Shown: positions 40,238 through 53,300 of the stretch, piece by piece
Numbering within the stretch: position 1 is the stretch's first letter
Layout of the letters: each line of letters starts with the position of its first letter
Origin: Mesodorylaimus sp. YZB2_4
Lineage: Eukaryota > Nematoda > Enoplea > Dorylaimida > Dorylaimidae
Assembly: GCA_030248295.1 (NCBI GenBank)
Contig: JASANH010001518.1
Span: forward strand, 124,001 to 188,000
DNA: 64,000 nt
Direction of reading: 5' to 3'
The notes under the pieces: model-generated
Databases searched by the model: none
Seen by the model: the letters and a program-made list of their open reading frames with translations, nothing else
What the model was told of the DNA's origin: nothing
Program-made: the position numbers and the translations under genes

Positions 40238-41632
40238 ATGGTCAGCGAAATGCCGGCGAATGTCGACTTATCTTCCGTTGCCAAAGATGACTCGAATAAG
40301 GAGCTTCGAGCATACCGTCCTATCTGCTTCATCCTGACCTTGCTCGGATTACGATGTCCTCAACCAAAAGTTAAAGGATGGCGTCGTTATCTTTTGATCC
40401 TTCGTCGATTGCCCCCGTATCTGTTTATTGGGCACGGAATCATGTTTGTGAACGGACTGATGTGCACTTTTAAGCGCCAAAGCAAGCTGGATATAGGTGC
40501 AGCCATGACAGTGTCATTCGCCATTTGGCTGACCACCTGCTCCATCGCAGCAGCCTACTTACTACACTGGGACAGAATAGGGTTGACTCGGCGACTGTCC
40601 CACTTGATCGACCAAGCCACCAATCAAAGCGGTGCAAAGGCTAAGCAGAAACTTATGAGCTGGCGCGTTGGTACACATATAGCAGCTCTGATTGTGTTGG
40701 TTATCCCGGTAGCCCTGTTTCAACTCGTAAATATACTGGGTATAGAAAGCCCTTATTGGCGTAATCTTCCTCGCACTTTGATCGGAATCCGTTACTTCGA
40801 TTATCTCAGTCTAATACTGACAGTTTACGGGGCCGCCTGTTGGTGCCTGGTTACATCAGTTGCGACAATTTCTCTCGCATCCCTTCTTGAAGAGTTCAAT
40901 TTTTTGAATGAAAAGATGAAGCAGGCTCAAACGTGGACCTCGCAGTCTGTACAAGAATTCTCACACATTTATTTCAAGTTGATTGAAGCGGTGGAATATG
41001 CCAACTCAAAATTCTCTACTCTTCTCTTTGTAATGTTATCTGCAGATATTGCCAATTTTATCTTTCAGATTTATTCTTTGGTGACTGGCGGTTCAAGTCA
41101 GGCCATCATTGTTTGCGTTTTTCTTGGACTGACTTCGTTTTTCATAGTTCTGAGATTTTTGGCTTTCTCTTTGTCACCAGCTACAGTTCATGAAAAGGTA
41201 AGTTTTCATTTGACTTCCCTTTTTCACTTGATATTGGTTCGGTTTCTCACAGGTGTGTGAGACGGCCTACATCGTGGCAAAAGCTCTAGATTGTCAGGCC
41301 GTGGCCGAAGATGCTGAGGTAGTCCATTTCGTCAATCAATAGCTGCATGTTTTTCTACAGAGAACCTTCTTTTATGACAGCTCTATCGTGCGGCTTCGTG
41401 GTTCGTTCAAAAAGTCAATAGCAATCCTGCCGGGATAACTTTCGGCGGCTTCTGCATTATCACAAAACCGCTTTTGCTTACGGTGAGTCTCCCCACCCGT
41501 CTAACAACGCACTGCTGAAATTTTCCGATTTTACAGGTGGTGTCCGTCGCGGTGACTTACATTATCCTCCTCATTCAAATGGCTCAAGAAACCAACTCAC
41601 AGCCAGCTTGCATGAACGTGACCATGAGTTAA
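40238..41632 (+). CDS. Gustatory-receptor-like seven-helix protein (4 exons, 407 aa)
   Basis: Exons: 40238-41197, 41253-41318, 41381-41482, 41537-41632, all introns in phase 0. The protein has about seven hydrophobic helices and no signal peptide. Its last helix carries TYIILLIQM, the TYhhhhhQF-type motif that marks the arthropod gustatory receptor superfamily. Three short C-terminal exons in phase 0 are also typical of that family. These are ligand-gated cation channels with an inside N-terminus. The length (407) is normal. The ligand cannot be read from sequence, and these proteins diverge so fast that orthology cannot be claimed. An ATTAAA 30 bases past the stop (41662) may be the polyadenylation signal. 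Confidence 0.75.
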
Positions 41633-44600
41633 AATCAGGAGCACTAACGTGGATGTGAACTATTAAATTATACAAATTCGGTCTCACGTAATTTGGACGC
41701 GTACCTGCTTGCTTGATTATCGATAGTGTGGTCATTGAGGTGTAAGGTCGATTAGCGACAAGACATGCGATAACCCCTCGATCGCCTCATGTCGAACTAG
41801 ATGTATTACCTGAAATTTAGGGGCATAATCAAAACACGGTACACGGACTGCCAATTTATCACAGACCCGGCGGGAGAACCCCACATCATGAAAATGTGAG
41901 TATCCGTGCATAGCCAACTAAGCATGGACGATAAGGCCTCGCCTTGAAGCATGCATTTATCAAAATTGCATTCGCCTCTTTTTAATGCCCCTTTTCCTTT
42001 TTGTGATAAAGCCGATTTTTTTACCTCCCCTGTCGCGTTTGGGTGTTAATCGAAAATCAAGCCACATTTAAGCCTGGTCTAGTCGGATTTATGAATAAAG
42101 CCAGCCGATCGCTCATTTATTCACCGATGCGCACTACGGCGGAAAACATGTTTGTATAGGTGCATGAAAAGGCAAAAACGGTCAAACGAACACCGAGCTT
42201 GGTGCAGCCAATGCACGGCCGGAAATTCGTCGCGTTTTCCATTTTTAATCACAAGGCGGCATGGAAGACTAAAAAACAGCGTGTTCCCTCTTCATCCTGT
42301 CCATGAGAGATCGACCTCAGGAGGCCGCGCTAATTAAATTATTAATCGGAACTCTTACCACCCAGCCACCCCGTACCCCCAAATGGCCGAGAGCAAGGAG
42401 AACAGGCCGAGAGAAGCCTATCTTACGTCAATACGATTTTGTGCCCACAGCCTACCTGGTGTCTCCTCGTATTTATTCACTTTGCTACTAATTACTCCTC
42501 TAAAAACCATTTCGTCCGCCGAGCACCCCTTTGAGCCGAAGAAGGCGAAAACAAGTCCTTTATTCATTCGTTCTTGCCCACCTTGCCAGCGCAAGGCGGC
42601 CTGGACAAAGTTCTTGCTTATCGCTCATTTCGAAGACTAGCTAATTTGCGCCGATGGCCAGACCAGACGACCGTGTATCTTGGGCAGTCGATGGAGGTGA
42701 AAACGAAGGAGAGAAGGCCATGCGATCGTCATTGCTCGTATCCAAGCACCAACACGAAACAACATCTGACATATGGGCAAGGGAGGAAAATTTATTGCTT
42801 CTACTCTGAATCGCTACGGATCGGAAAATTGAGGGGCATATAGGCAGCTTTAATTGGCGGAAGCACTTAGCTGCGTTTGATTTAGTTGCTTTGATGCAAA
42901 AAAGAGCAATGCGCAAGAGCAAGAGTATAGTCTAGTCTCATCAGGCCGACGCGACACCTTTGTAAAAATCTACCTAACCATTAGCTGTGGACATTCTGAC
43001 TCCGATTTCAATGATCTTTTGTCTTGGTTCTTTACAAAGGGGGAGAAAAGTGAACCTTTTGACTTTTGATTCCATCTTTTCAGTTCCAGAGCTACCTATT
43101 TTGCAACTTAGCTACCGGCTGCTAGTCTGCCCAACTCTGCAGTCAAGCTAGATCAGAAGCTAGCTTCTTGAAAAGGTAATCTTAAGACGTGAGTCGGTTT
43201 TGTTTCAACCGTTTCCTATGTTGTAAACACTCGACGAAAGCTGATTTCCGATACGGGGTCCGCATAATAAGATAGCTAGGATTTCGAGTGACCACTTGCC
43301 ATCGACGCGTGTCCAGCTGACGGGTAGCTCGGTAATTACGAGGCCGAGCGCGAAAATTGCCCGACCGCGGGCTAGAGCCTAATGAGGCACGGTAGAGTGG
43401 CTGTGGTGTAACTGTTTTAGGAAAAGAGGTTCAGAATGTCAGTGCTTGCCTATTGTGACATTACGTTGACCTTTTCCCGAGCTCGTGTCCGGTTGAGCTC
43501 GTGCGAGGCGGCTCTGCTTGGGGTGAGCGAATACTGTAGGCTATGACTCCCCGTTTCCCCTCCGTCGTAGTGTCGCAAAATTACTGTAACTGATTGTCCT
43601 TGAAAGCCTGCTACTTTTGACGGTCTACTCTGCCAGGCAAATTCCTTTTGTCACCAAAAATTTTGGGGCGAGCAAATTACTTTGGCTCTGAATAAGAATC
43701 GCGTTTGGCTGGCCCAACGTGAAAGAGCTAAGGATAATTGGAGATTGAGATTCTGGTTTCTTTACGAAGCTTTTATGCTCATCGTATTCACTGCAGAGCA
43801 TTATGCATCATCCTTTGCCGGTTTCTCCCCCAATGTCCAGAAATTGCGTTAGGCCATGTATGAGCGCGAAACGAGGTTCATAATGAAGCCCCCTCTCCTT
43901 GCTGCTTGTAACGTAAATTTGATCTTTTTTCCGCGTCCGCTCACCGTCAACGAGATTAGTAGTACGTCCAAAATAGTATACTGGCTTTCAAGGCTGGTGT
44001 AGTCCATGAATGGCGATAGTGTTCTACATGCGAACAGCAGTCACACATCTTCGGGTCGCTACTTACACATGTCCGATGTCATTCCGCACTCCATGTGACG
44101 CATCAGCCGTCCATATGGCGCAACGTGATTTGACGTCTTTTCTTTCCCGATGGCATTTTTTTATCCTTCTCCGCCTTTATGCGTGTACTGGCTGCTTTTT
44201 GGAGCAATTTGGATCAGGAAAAAAGCTCTCCATTCCCTCGTCTAGCCTTTCTCTATTTGCCTCAGGAGAAGACGTGTCAGCTGGATTCCGTGCCTGACAG
44301 AAACGAAGTCGACTCTTACACAATGGGCACCTTGTATGGAGAATGTGTTTGCTTTCCGGCTTGGCTCCTCAGCTCCGTTTCCAAACCCATAACTGGCCTT
44401 TTCGGCCAGCTGCGCAACGAAAATGAAAAACTAACAAGGCGATGATTGGGGAGAGAAGAGAAATATTCTTTATCTATAGCAGAGTCAGTCCTAAAATGAC
44501 CTTCCCAGCAGCACGCTAATAGTCCATTCGATATCAATTTATACAGCGTCAAGGTGAGACTAGGTTCGATTCGATTACGTTACAGCCTTCAACTGGATCA

Positions 44601-46882
44601 GCCAGCAATTCTGACACAATGATCAAAGAATTTTAGTGACGTTTTTGAAGGCCATTTCGACACTAACCTGCCCGCTTTTCGTTTTGGGAATCTATTTGGC
44701 ATTCACAGCAGGTATGCATTTCGATGAGATTTCCCATGTTCACGCTATTTCGGCACGCAAAAAACGAATCATTCGAGCGTGCTAAACAGGTGAGCGTGAA
44801 TGGAAATTTATAGGTGTATCGTGGCGTATTTCCGGGCTCTCGTGATCACACGCATTGGCGATTACTCTACGCCGGTTCAATTTTCTATGCGTGTTTTCCT
44901 CGCTTACGCACTCTTTGACTAGAAAATGACAAGTGACAATTATCGAAGCGGCACATCAATCCTACTTATTGATTCTAAAAGGCCAGCCTATTTTCAAAGT
45001 TTACACAGTTTAGTTCCGATGAATTTCGTATGAAATTGTCTCCTCGCTTTCACAATTTCATGTTTTGACATAAGCTTTTAGCTCGCCTACTAGCTGAGAT
45101 GGAGGATCGATTTCACATTTCATATATGGAAATTAGTGACATTTTCTTATTTGCCTTCTATATCGTCCGAACCCGCGCAAATGCAGTCTCCGTGCCCTGC
45201 AGTCCCACTTATCGTAGATGCGATGAAAAGTTAAATTTGGAATTTGTATTTGACAAATAGGCAGAGTTTTGAAATGTTTTCTTGCGTAGTGACACGGCGC
45301 TCAACTTTGATTGACGGCCAGTGCGAATTGCATTAGTGTCAATGGCTTATCGAATAGTGGGGGAATGAGTTTAGCAGAGTTTGCACGGGTTGCTTTGACT
45401 CGATTATCCGTAAGCTCGCCCATTTGTGTCAAATGGAAGACTTACATGTCGAGTTGGCGGTGCGAAAGTTACGATGGCAAAAGTTGTGGTCTCAGGGTGG
45501 TTGGCTATCTTGGTCAAGGTCACAGTAGCGACGAGTTTGGGAATTGAATTTTCGTCATCAGTTTAGGGTTTCGGATCGAGGCGAGGAATCTAATCAGTGA
45601 GTTGGTAGCATTTATGGTTTGGGCATAGGAGATTGGAGTTGACTATTGTACTATCGACTTATCTGCCGCCGCAGGGCGGTCCCGGCTGCATTCTACAGTA
45701 ATGGTCCTCCCAGTGGTTAGTTGCTTTGCTACCGTCGAGGTCTGGTGTTATGCAGAACAGACCGTAGAACCAAGCAATGTCCCGACACCATTTACTAGCG
45801 ACACTTCGCGTAACCTGACATGACAGACGCAAAAAAATGTTGAGCTCGCTTACTGATTCAATTTTTCATACTGTCAGTGATCGCGTGGAAGCTGTTCGCT
45901 TTCGAGTCACATGCATAGCAATTCCATATTTTCCATATGACTCTTCCGGAAAGGAGCTATTCCGAATACTTTGCTTTCTTGCTTGATGTATTAAAACTGG
46001 ACCAGCATTGGACCAGTCTCTGTAATCCGTTCACGTTTCATACAGATCATTCAAAGTTTATGGATAGTTAACTTTTATGCGCCTTGGCGCCTTTTGATTG
46101 TCAGTGCTGTCTTCTTGTTACTCTACGTAATTTATAATTTCATTAGAGCAGTGCTTGCCAATATGACTAACGCCGTTTTGTTCTTTTGACCATTTAGGGG
46201 AGCGGTGTGGCGGTCGGTTGACATTTTAGCTGCCAGTATACAAATATAGATCATTGAACGGCAAAATTATTAGTCACGTCCAAATAGTGTCCTCAACGAG
46301 CGCCCTTCAACGACCGTGCTCGAAACGCATGACAAACAAAAACCGCCGACGCTAAGCATTTCCTGCGCTTTTATGGTTCATCGTCCAGACCACAGTCGAC
46401 CTCGCAAAGCACAGTCAACGTGTGCTTTAATTTATTTAGCTGTTTTTCAAAAGCGCGCCGTTTTGGAAGGCGCCGGATATTGGAGTGGAATACTGGACAG
46501 AAAAGGACATGCAAACCGATGAGCGGCGATCTGCGGGCAGTGCGCGAGTGTTGCATGAAATGCATTCCCGCTAGCAGGCCTGGTTTGGTATGTGTCAACG
46601 CAGTGTGCTATCTGAAATTTGGAAAATGCCGTCTTCATATTCGACGAACCATTTGCCCCATGCTTAGTCATGGCTACGGGCTAGTGACTCCATGCCAACA
46701 TACCTGCATGTCGCACCCAGTCAGTGTAATGCAGGTGCTTGACTGCGAGAACAGCGACTTGGTTGGTCAGTGTTGACATCAGCGTTACTGTGAACATTTT
46801 CTTCCCGCCTGAGTCACTGTGATCTGAACTTGGTATCAACATTCGACAGAATCCTTCGACCTGTCTAGCCAATAGGGTGAAA
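41633..46882. other. Large intergenic region (5.2 kb), nothing firmly recognised
   Basis: The longest gap in the window. I scanned both strands for domain-bearing frames, tRNA-like B boxes and repeats and found none I can support. Overlapping frames at 44010-44445 and 46316-46776 have no recognisable family. It may hold regulatory DNA, long non-coding transcripts or decayed elements. Confidence 0.4.
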
Positions 46883-47923
46883 ATGATTTACCCGTACGTG
46901 CCGTTTCTTCTCGCCGCCGTCGTAGGCATCACTCAGTCATCTAAGATGTACAGCGGACAAAGAATTTTTAGCGATTTGCACATGATCGACTTTACAGACC
47001 CCGCCAAGCATGGGTTTCATATAATTTTGGATCGGAGTTTCGTGGATATCTACCTGCAACCGACTAAACTACCGACTGTATTCGCCACAGCGATACCACT
47101 GAAGCGACCTCATTGGAAAGATCGACCAGCAAATCAATCAGTCGATCCCCTCGCCGATACCAAAGCTGTGGCCATGCCAGCCCATTCCAAGTCGACCAGC
47201 ACTCGTCGTGTCACAAAGGTATTGTACCCTGAAAACGGGGGCCCAGAAGATGGCCTGTTGGACGGACGCACGATTAAACTGCTAGGTCTCCACGAACGCA
47301 GCTGGTACTATGTCTGTGTGGAATTTGAGAGCAATATGAACAGGCACGAAGTGGCTACTGGGTTGACGTGCCAGTTGAAGCGCACGTTGGATAAGTTCGG
47401 CAAAACAGCAGAATCTACAATCACTGAAATCGAATTGGCTGAGATCACTGATCGATCGATCACGGTGCAGCTGGTGGTGGAAGTGGACTTTCCCCTAAGG
47501 ATTACCGTTTACTTGGATCAAAGCGCATCGAGTTCAGTCAACAGTAATGCCAATACGATACCCGCCCAAGCGTTCATTGTTGACCGTAGTCGATCGTTGA
47601 ACGTCGAGTTTGGTCCATTGCTGCGCCCGGATACGTCATACGGTCGTCTATGCGTTTTAGAGGAGCCAGTGCTGTCTTCGTCCGACGTGTACACGGCCAT
47701 GGGAAGGGCAGTTAAAGCCACCATGGAACATTGCTATTTTGATGATTTGAAAACGAAACCTGCACAGCCGCAAGTCGAACCCAGAGGGTATCAGGAACAT
47801 TTTCACATGGCCGAGGAGCCATTGAGTGGTCGAGTCCGATCCTGCGCATTCACCTGTTTCAGCCAAGTGTTGATTGTGGCCGTTGGAACGGTGTGTGCAT
47901 TTATTTTCGGCAAAGTTATTTGA
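46883..47923 (+). CDS. Secreted, probably GPI-anchored protein of unknown family, copy A (single exon, 346 aa)
   Basis: The ATG at 46883 gives a good signal peptide (MIYPYVPFLLAAVVGITQSS). The protein then starts KMYSGQRIF. A central region with GLLDGRTIKLLGLHERSWYY and VCVEFES looks like a fibronectin-III-type strand pattern, and conserved cysteines follow (TCQLKRTLDKFGKTA). The C-terminus is hydrophobic to the last residue (VLIVAVGTVCAFIFGKVI), as in GPI signals. The convergent gene on the other strand 1.1 kb away encodes the same protein family with one extra intron, which is absent here. At that point this copy reads AIPLKRPHWK. Neither protein belongs to a family I can name. Confidence 0.8.
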   Translation: MIYPYVPFLLAAVVGITQSSKMYSGQRIFSDLHMIDFTDPAKHGFHIILDRSFVDIYLQPTKLPTVFATAIPLKRPHWKDRPANQSVDPLADTKAVAMPAHSKSTSTRRVTKVLYPENGGPEDGLLDGRTIKLLGLHERSWYYVCVEFESNMNRHEVATGLTCQLKRTLDKFGKTAESTITEIELAEITDRSITVQLVVEVDFPLRITVYLDQSASSSVNSNANTIPAQAFIVDRSRSLNVEFGPLLRPDTSYGRLCVLEEPVLSSSDVYTAMGRAVKATMEHCYFDDLKTKPAQPQVEPRGYQEHFHMAEEPLSGRVRSCAFTCFSQVLIVAVGTVCAFIFGKVI

Positions 47924-49026
47924 AGTGCAGCATATGCATGAAAGCAACAGAACGCAGGTTGCTAGCTAGTCTATATTATTTTCTGTGGCAACATGTGTGG
48001 GTATACATGTAAGTCATGTGGTACAGTACAGCTCATGTCAGTCATGTGGTCATGGAGATGTCGAACAGCTAACAATGTAAGATGTCAATCGATGTCAGCT
48101 CGACTTTTGCTGAAATCGCTGACTGCTGACTTTGAATTTTCAAAGACTCTTTTTACAGTGCTGCATCAAAGCACATACGGATATTTATCCTCCTGCACTG
48201 TTTCTCGTTACAGGTGTACTATATATATTGTACATCCCGTATTATTCCCATTACGCAGCATTAGACATAACGGTCTCCACTAAAAATCTGGGAAAGGTTT
48301 TGTATTGAGCAAGAGGAAAACATTTTTCAGAATTGAACATGAAATTTGAGTCTGCAATTATTCCCTGGTGCATGTTGTATAAAAGTGGGACTAGAAGGAA
48401 GACACGTAGCGGTCAAGAGTGCACAAACTCTCTGCTTTTAAACTTTTCAAACTGCGAAAGGCGAAGGATTTATCGCCAATGAATTTGTGGGTGAAGCAAA
48501 CTGCACAAAAGTTTTTAGAAGCGTCAGTTGGGTTGAATAAATCGACTTTCCAGTTCTGCTGCTGCAGTAAACACACATCACTTTAGACGGAAATTGATCT
48601 GTGGTCAACGCAGACCTGACTCTCGTATGTAATTCTTTAGTCACTGGTGCACTTTCCCTGCCATCGGCAACCCCAATGGCAATGGTACCCGCAACCGCAT
48701 ACTAGTATTTGGACGAGAGGCATGATGCCAAGTCGGGGGTCGAATCCTCAGGGTTAACTGCGCGCGGTGAGTTAAGGAATGAGTCACAGTAAACGACTAG
48801 AAATCACTTTTACGAACCAGCAACTGACTGTTCACCTGAATCTACAGTACCCAACGTTGCATGTCATATTTGTACTCGTATCGTGCGTTTCCTCACCCTG
48901 TCATGTCATCCCGACTAATATTCTGTGTAAAGCAGAAAGTTTATTCCACATTCACAGAGAAGACTAGACTTCAGATCATTCGCACAACGGTTGCTACCAA
49001 TGTGTTAACAAATTGCGATTCAACAG
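47924..49026. other. Shared 3' region between convergent paralogs
   Basis: About 1.1 kb between the stops of the two tail-to-tail genes. It carries a reverse-strand AATAAA (48940-48945) for the minus-strand copy. A stretch at about 48730 resembles a tRNA B box but does not fold into a tRNA. No gene is called. Confidence 0.45.
48940..48945 (-). promoter_or_regulatory. Putative polyadenylation signal AATAAA for the minus-strand paralog
   Basis: TTTATT on the plus strand, about 80 bases beyond the stop codon at 49027. Confidence 0.5.
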
Positions 49027-50325
49027 TCACGAGTTCCAAAAACAAATGACTACCAGGAGCATACATAGAAAATGCACAACAGAAAACGGAAATACGAGTA
49101 CACTTGCCGAGTTAGTTTTACCTAAGGCTCGTTTGCCAGACTGCTGGAACGACTTGGCATACTCGGGTGACTTCAACTGCTGTTTTTCCTGCGAGTTCAA
49201 TCTTAACGTTACAGGATTCGTTTTCAGATCGTCGAAATAGCAGTTTTGCATGTTCGCGATTACAGCCCTTCCCATGGCAGTGTATGAACCGGATGGTGTT
49301 GGCAGAGGCTCCTCCAAAATGCACAGTGACCCATAAGATGTATCCGGGGCCAAGAAACCGAAATTTACGATGGCTATCTGACTGCGTTCGACCACAAATA
49401 TTTGGCCAGGTGCCGATCTCGATCCATCGCCAGTACGCTCTTGACTTAAGTATACGGATAAGCGTGTCGGAAAATCAACATCGACTCGTAATTTTAAGGA
49501 TATCGATTGATCAGTGATCTGTGACACTTCAACGTCGCTAACTGTAGAGTCGGCTGTTTTTCCAAATTTGTCCAGTGTTCGTTTGAGTTGGCACGAAGTA
49601 CCAATGGCGAGCTCGTGCCGATTTAGGTTACTTTCGAATTCAACACAGACGTAGTACCAGGTGCGCTCTCGGAGGCCAAGTAGTTTTATGGTTCGTCCAT
49701 CCAATAGGCCATCGTCAGGGCCGACATTTTCAGGATACATGATCTTGGTCACTCGCATGCCATCGTTCAACGAAGCAACATTGTTAGGTGGGGATGGACT
49801 TGACGAGGTGGTGTCGTTCTTGCGTCGTTGCCACTGCGACTGCTAAAAGCAAGGCAGTACTTGTCACGGGTGTCATGAGAGTCTGGTCTGGCAGCCAGTC
49901 TGGTTCGGGTTGAGCTGATCACTATCACTTGTCCGATAGATGTTGAGCTAGTAGGACCAATCCCTGCAGAATCTGTCTCTGACACAATACGACTTCACTA
50001 ACGTAACTTCTCACACAGTATATCATGGTCACAGAGTACGGGCTGGCCGAGACGACAAGGACACTCCTACCCCGCTCACCTTCAAAGCAATGGCAGTAGC
50101 AATAATCGTGGGCAAACGAATTGGTTGCAAGTGCGTGTTGACAAAATCCTCATTCAAAACAATATGGAATCCGTGTTTTGCTGGATCAGCGAAATCGATA
50201 ATCGGTGTGTCGACGAATATCCGCTGACCAGTGTACACTTTGGACGAGGACACGGGGCTTAGACAATTAATGACCAATAAGACAAATGTCCAGAACACGC
50301 CTGCACAGGCATGTTTAAAGACCAT
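49027..50325 (-). CDS. Secreted, probably GPI-anchored protein of unknown family, copy B (2 exons, 353 aa)
   Basis: Exons on the minus strand: 50325-50080 and 49842-49027, joined in phase 0 across a 237-base intron (donor GTGAGC, acceptor CTTTTAG). The N-terminus has a signal-like hydrophobic stretch (FWTFVLLVINCLSPVSSS) followed by KVYTGQRIF, matching KMYSGQRIF in copy A. Shared blocks include DPAKHGFHI, GLLDGRTIKLLGL, WYYVCVEFES, CQLKRTLDKFGKTA, TAMGRAV and CYFDDLKT. The C-terminus again ends hydrophobic (FLCMLLVVICFWNS). The copies differ most in the linker after the intron, which here is Ser/Pro/Asn-rich. The function is unknown. Confidence 0.8.
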
Positions 50326-53300
50326 TCTCGTCGTCGATCATCCGAGTAAGGGTTTGTCGGAGAGACCAATGCCGTGACTATTTGTCGGGCACATGGCACG
50401 CACAGTGGAATTCGGTATCCAATGAGATAGTCTGGGCGGTGTTCCCTCAGGATTCGAGCGGCACCCGAAAAACAGCTAAATAAATTAAGGGCGCCTATTC
50501 AACCACAGCCGCCTTGCTGGAACGCTTGCTCAGGCGATAGGGCTCGCATAGAAAAATGGACATCCCAAATATAAACGGCATATGTATTAGTTAGAACGTA
50601 GCCGTTTGACTCCGGGGAACCAAATCCAATGCACGTTTTGTCGGCGACGCTTTTCGAGAAAACGAAGCGGGCGCTAACGCATTAGTCGGAATCGACAGCG
50701 ACTAAATGTCCCCTGGCGATTTTGGAGCTATAGCTAGAAAATAGAAGAAAATATGTTCCTCGATTAGGTTACATTAGGAGTACGGACGCGGTTTCCAAGG
50801 TGCCGACAATAAATTAAAAATATGATGTTTATGATGGATAGCAGCTTAGAACACGTACGGCTATTTCGCCAGGGAGTTCTGCACCGGACCTATCCGAATT
50901 TAATCCTCGTCGCGACAGAGCTGTTATCGGAGTAAACACTGGCGCGGATATGGATACCTGACACAGGGCACTGCCGATCAGACACCGAGACTCCTAAAGT
51001 AGCTGAGCAACTCGCCGACAAGGACTACCTGTCACCTACCGTGAGCGACCAGTGTCGCAACGAGTGCACTAACGTAGGCGATTGTGCAAGCCAGTAAAAC
51101 CCCGTCGTTCTGCTCGAATAGGCGTGAAAGACAGTTCGAATCCAAAAATCATGAACAAGCACGCGCCCATTCGTTGTTTCTTTGCAGACTTTCTGAGAAA
51201 GAGAACACACTGTGCAAACGAATCTGTTTTCGTCATGCTTGTTGATCACGAATTAGACCACGTAGGTTCGTAATGGGTGACGCACGCGAAGAAGAACCAA
51301 TCAGGTAAGCAAACAGTGGAAGGCAGCGGGGAGGGGAGAGGCACCAAAAATATGGTTTGGGTTTGTCGGAATGAGGTACCAATACCATCTGATGTATGAC
51401 TAGTTCCCTACCGCATGGGTGACGCCTACCAATAGAAACCATGACGCACCGAAGATGGATCAGGCGAGGCGAAGTGAGCAGGTGGATCTAAAGGAGTACA
51501 TCTTTGTGCAACACCGAAACTAGACTCGCCCTACTGGGCAGGTTTAAAAAAATTGACTCGCGACTCAAGCACACAGAAGCAATATAGGGCCACTACCTCG
51601 GACTAAAAGTAGGTTATAACAAATTACTTCTTGTTCGAGTATCGAAAAAATCACTCGGGTGAATAAGGCCGTCAAAGCGAGAAAGAAGGAATGGCCTAGT
51701 CTAGTCCATATAAGAAGAACCATTTGAACTCGACCAGATTGCTACCTTATGTGGAGGGAAGTTGCTGGTTTGCATGTGCGTGCGCGGGACCATTAGCAAA
51801 ATAACTTGGTCGTGTCGATATGTTCACAGCAGCCGGTGGTTATATTGGCAACCTAACTCGTCACATCTTGTGCATTTCGTCACTCATCGTCAACCAAGAC
51901 CCTGTCCCGTGGGAATAACGGAGGAAAGTGACAAGCAAAAAGCTTGTGCATTAGAGCAAAAATCTTTCATCTGACCAGTCAAAAAACAGGCTTTCCATTA
52001 GGGAATCCAAATAAGCACTTTGGCGAGGCCATCTCGCGCAAACAGCGGAGCGTCTGTTTTCCTTCGATCGTAGAATCGATACCTTGCATCGATCGAGTAT
52101 CCGTATCCTGAAAAACACTATCCTATAGCGGAAGCCTTAGAAGCAGGCACCCTTAAAAACGACAGGTGAAATGGAACCTTTGCTTGTGGCCGCCAGGCTG
52201 ACGTCGCGTGTTGGTCTTTGGGAAGCACAATGCCTCGACGAGAGACAAACAGTTTCAAATAAATAAGGTGGTGACGTGCGTACTTCCTGAGGCGGGGCTT
52301 TTATCGCGTCGTGAAAGGGGATAATGCCGAGCAAAGAGCGGTTAGCGTGCGCAGGTAATGGACCAGTGTTGACCATTGGCTACTTGCTCTAGCCGACTTA
52401 CCCTACGTGCTCACCGCGTTATTGCGGTTGCCGTTCAGGCGCCTGAATACTCGTAACCTAACTTGTAGTGGAAGGAGCAGCGGTTTGCTTATGGCTTATT
52501 GCAAACCAGAAGGATGACACTAACTTCGCGCAGCCTAGCAAAGTTGTCAAGCACAACAAATAGATTATTCGAGGCTAAGGTGGTCACCTAGCCAACAGAA
52601 CAGCCATTGTTGTAACACGATTAAGGAAGGAACCATCTTGAAGGAGCCATGCCAAGTCTACAGTCCATTTCCTGGCTATCCTTCAGTTAATGATAGGAAA
52701 TTGAGCGAAACAAATGCATGGTCTGCCAAATGCGCATAAGCTTATCGACCAATCTGCAATGGAGTGTCCGAGACGGGCAATTTGGTGCGTCTAAGGCCAG
52801 ACCCGAGGCATCTAAATCCTGTTAGACTCGATTACGCGCGGTTCCATGCGGAAGTCGATTTCGACGGCCAGCCTTGATAGAGCAGACAATTTTGATCCAA
52901 GGCTCAACGTACACGTAATTGCTGAGAAAATAAGGTTGCCACATTTTCAATGGGCTTACTCATTCACGATGCCTTTGACGAGTGTTTACTGTCTCGAAAT
53001 GGGCAAGATGGAAAACAAAGCATAAGTCAGCACAAAACGTGAACGATTTGGAAGCCAGTTGCAGGAAGGATGCAAGTTCTGGCGGAGCAAAACAGTGCTA
53101 GAAAACCTGCTGAGTCAGAAGCCAGGGGCAGGAAGAACAGGGGAGCTCCTGACACTCCCAAGCACAGACTACTCTCCATACCATTCACACCCAGCCACCT
53201 AACCGCGCGCCACTGGACCACTGTCCACTTCCGGTCATTTAGGTAATGACCACAGAGCAGTGTCAATAAATTTACATTTCGAACTGAATGCTGATTTATA

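Noticed and set aside
44010-44445. Overlapping frames of 95 and 88 codons in the large intergenic gap
   Set aside because: They overlap each other in different frames and show no domain or signal peptide.
48700-48760. tRNA-like B box (GGGTCGAATCC)
   Set aside because: One mismatch to consensus, an imperfect T-stem and no A box or acceptor stem upstream.
51125-51150. Second tRNA-like B box (AGTTCGAATCC)
   Set aside because: The flanks do not pair into a T-stem and no cloverleaf can be drawn.
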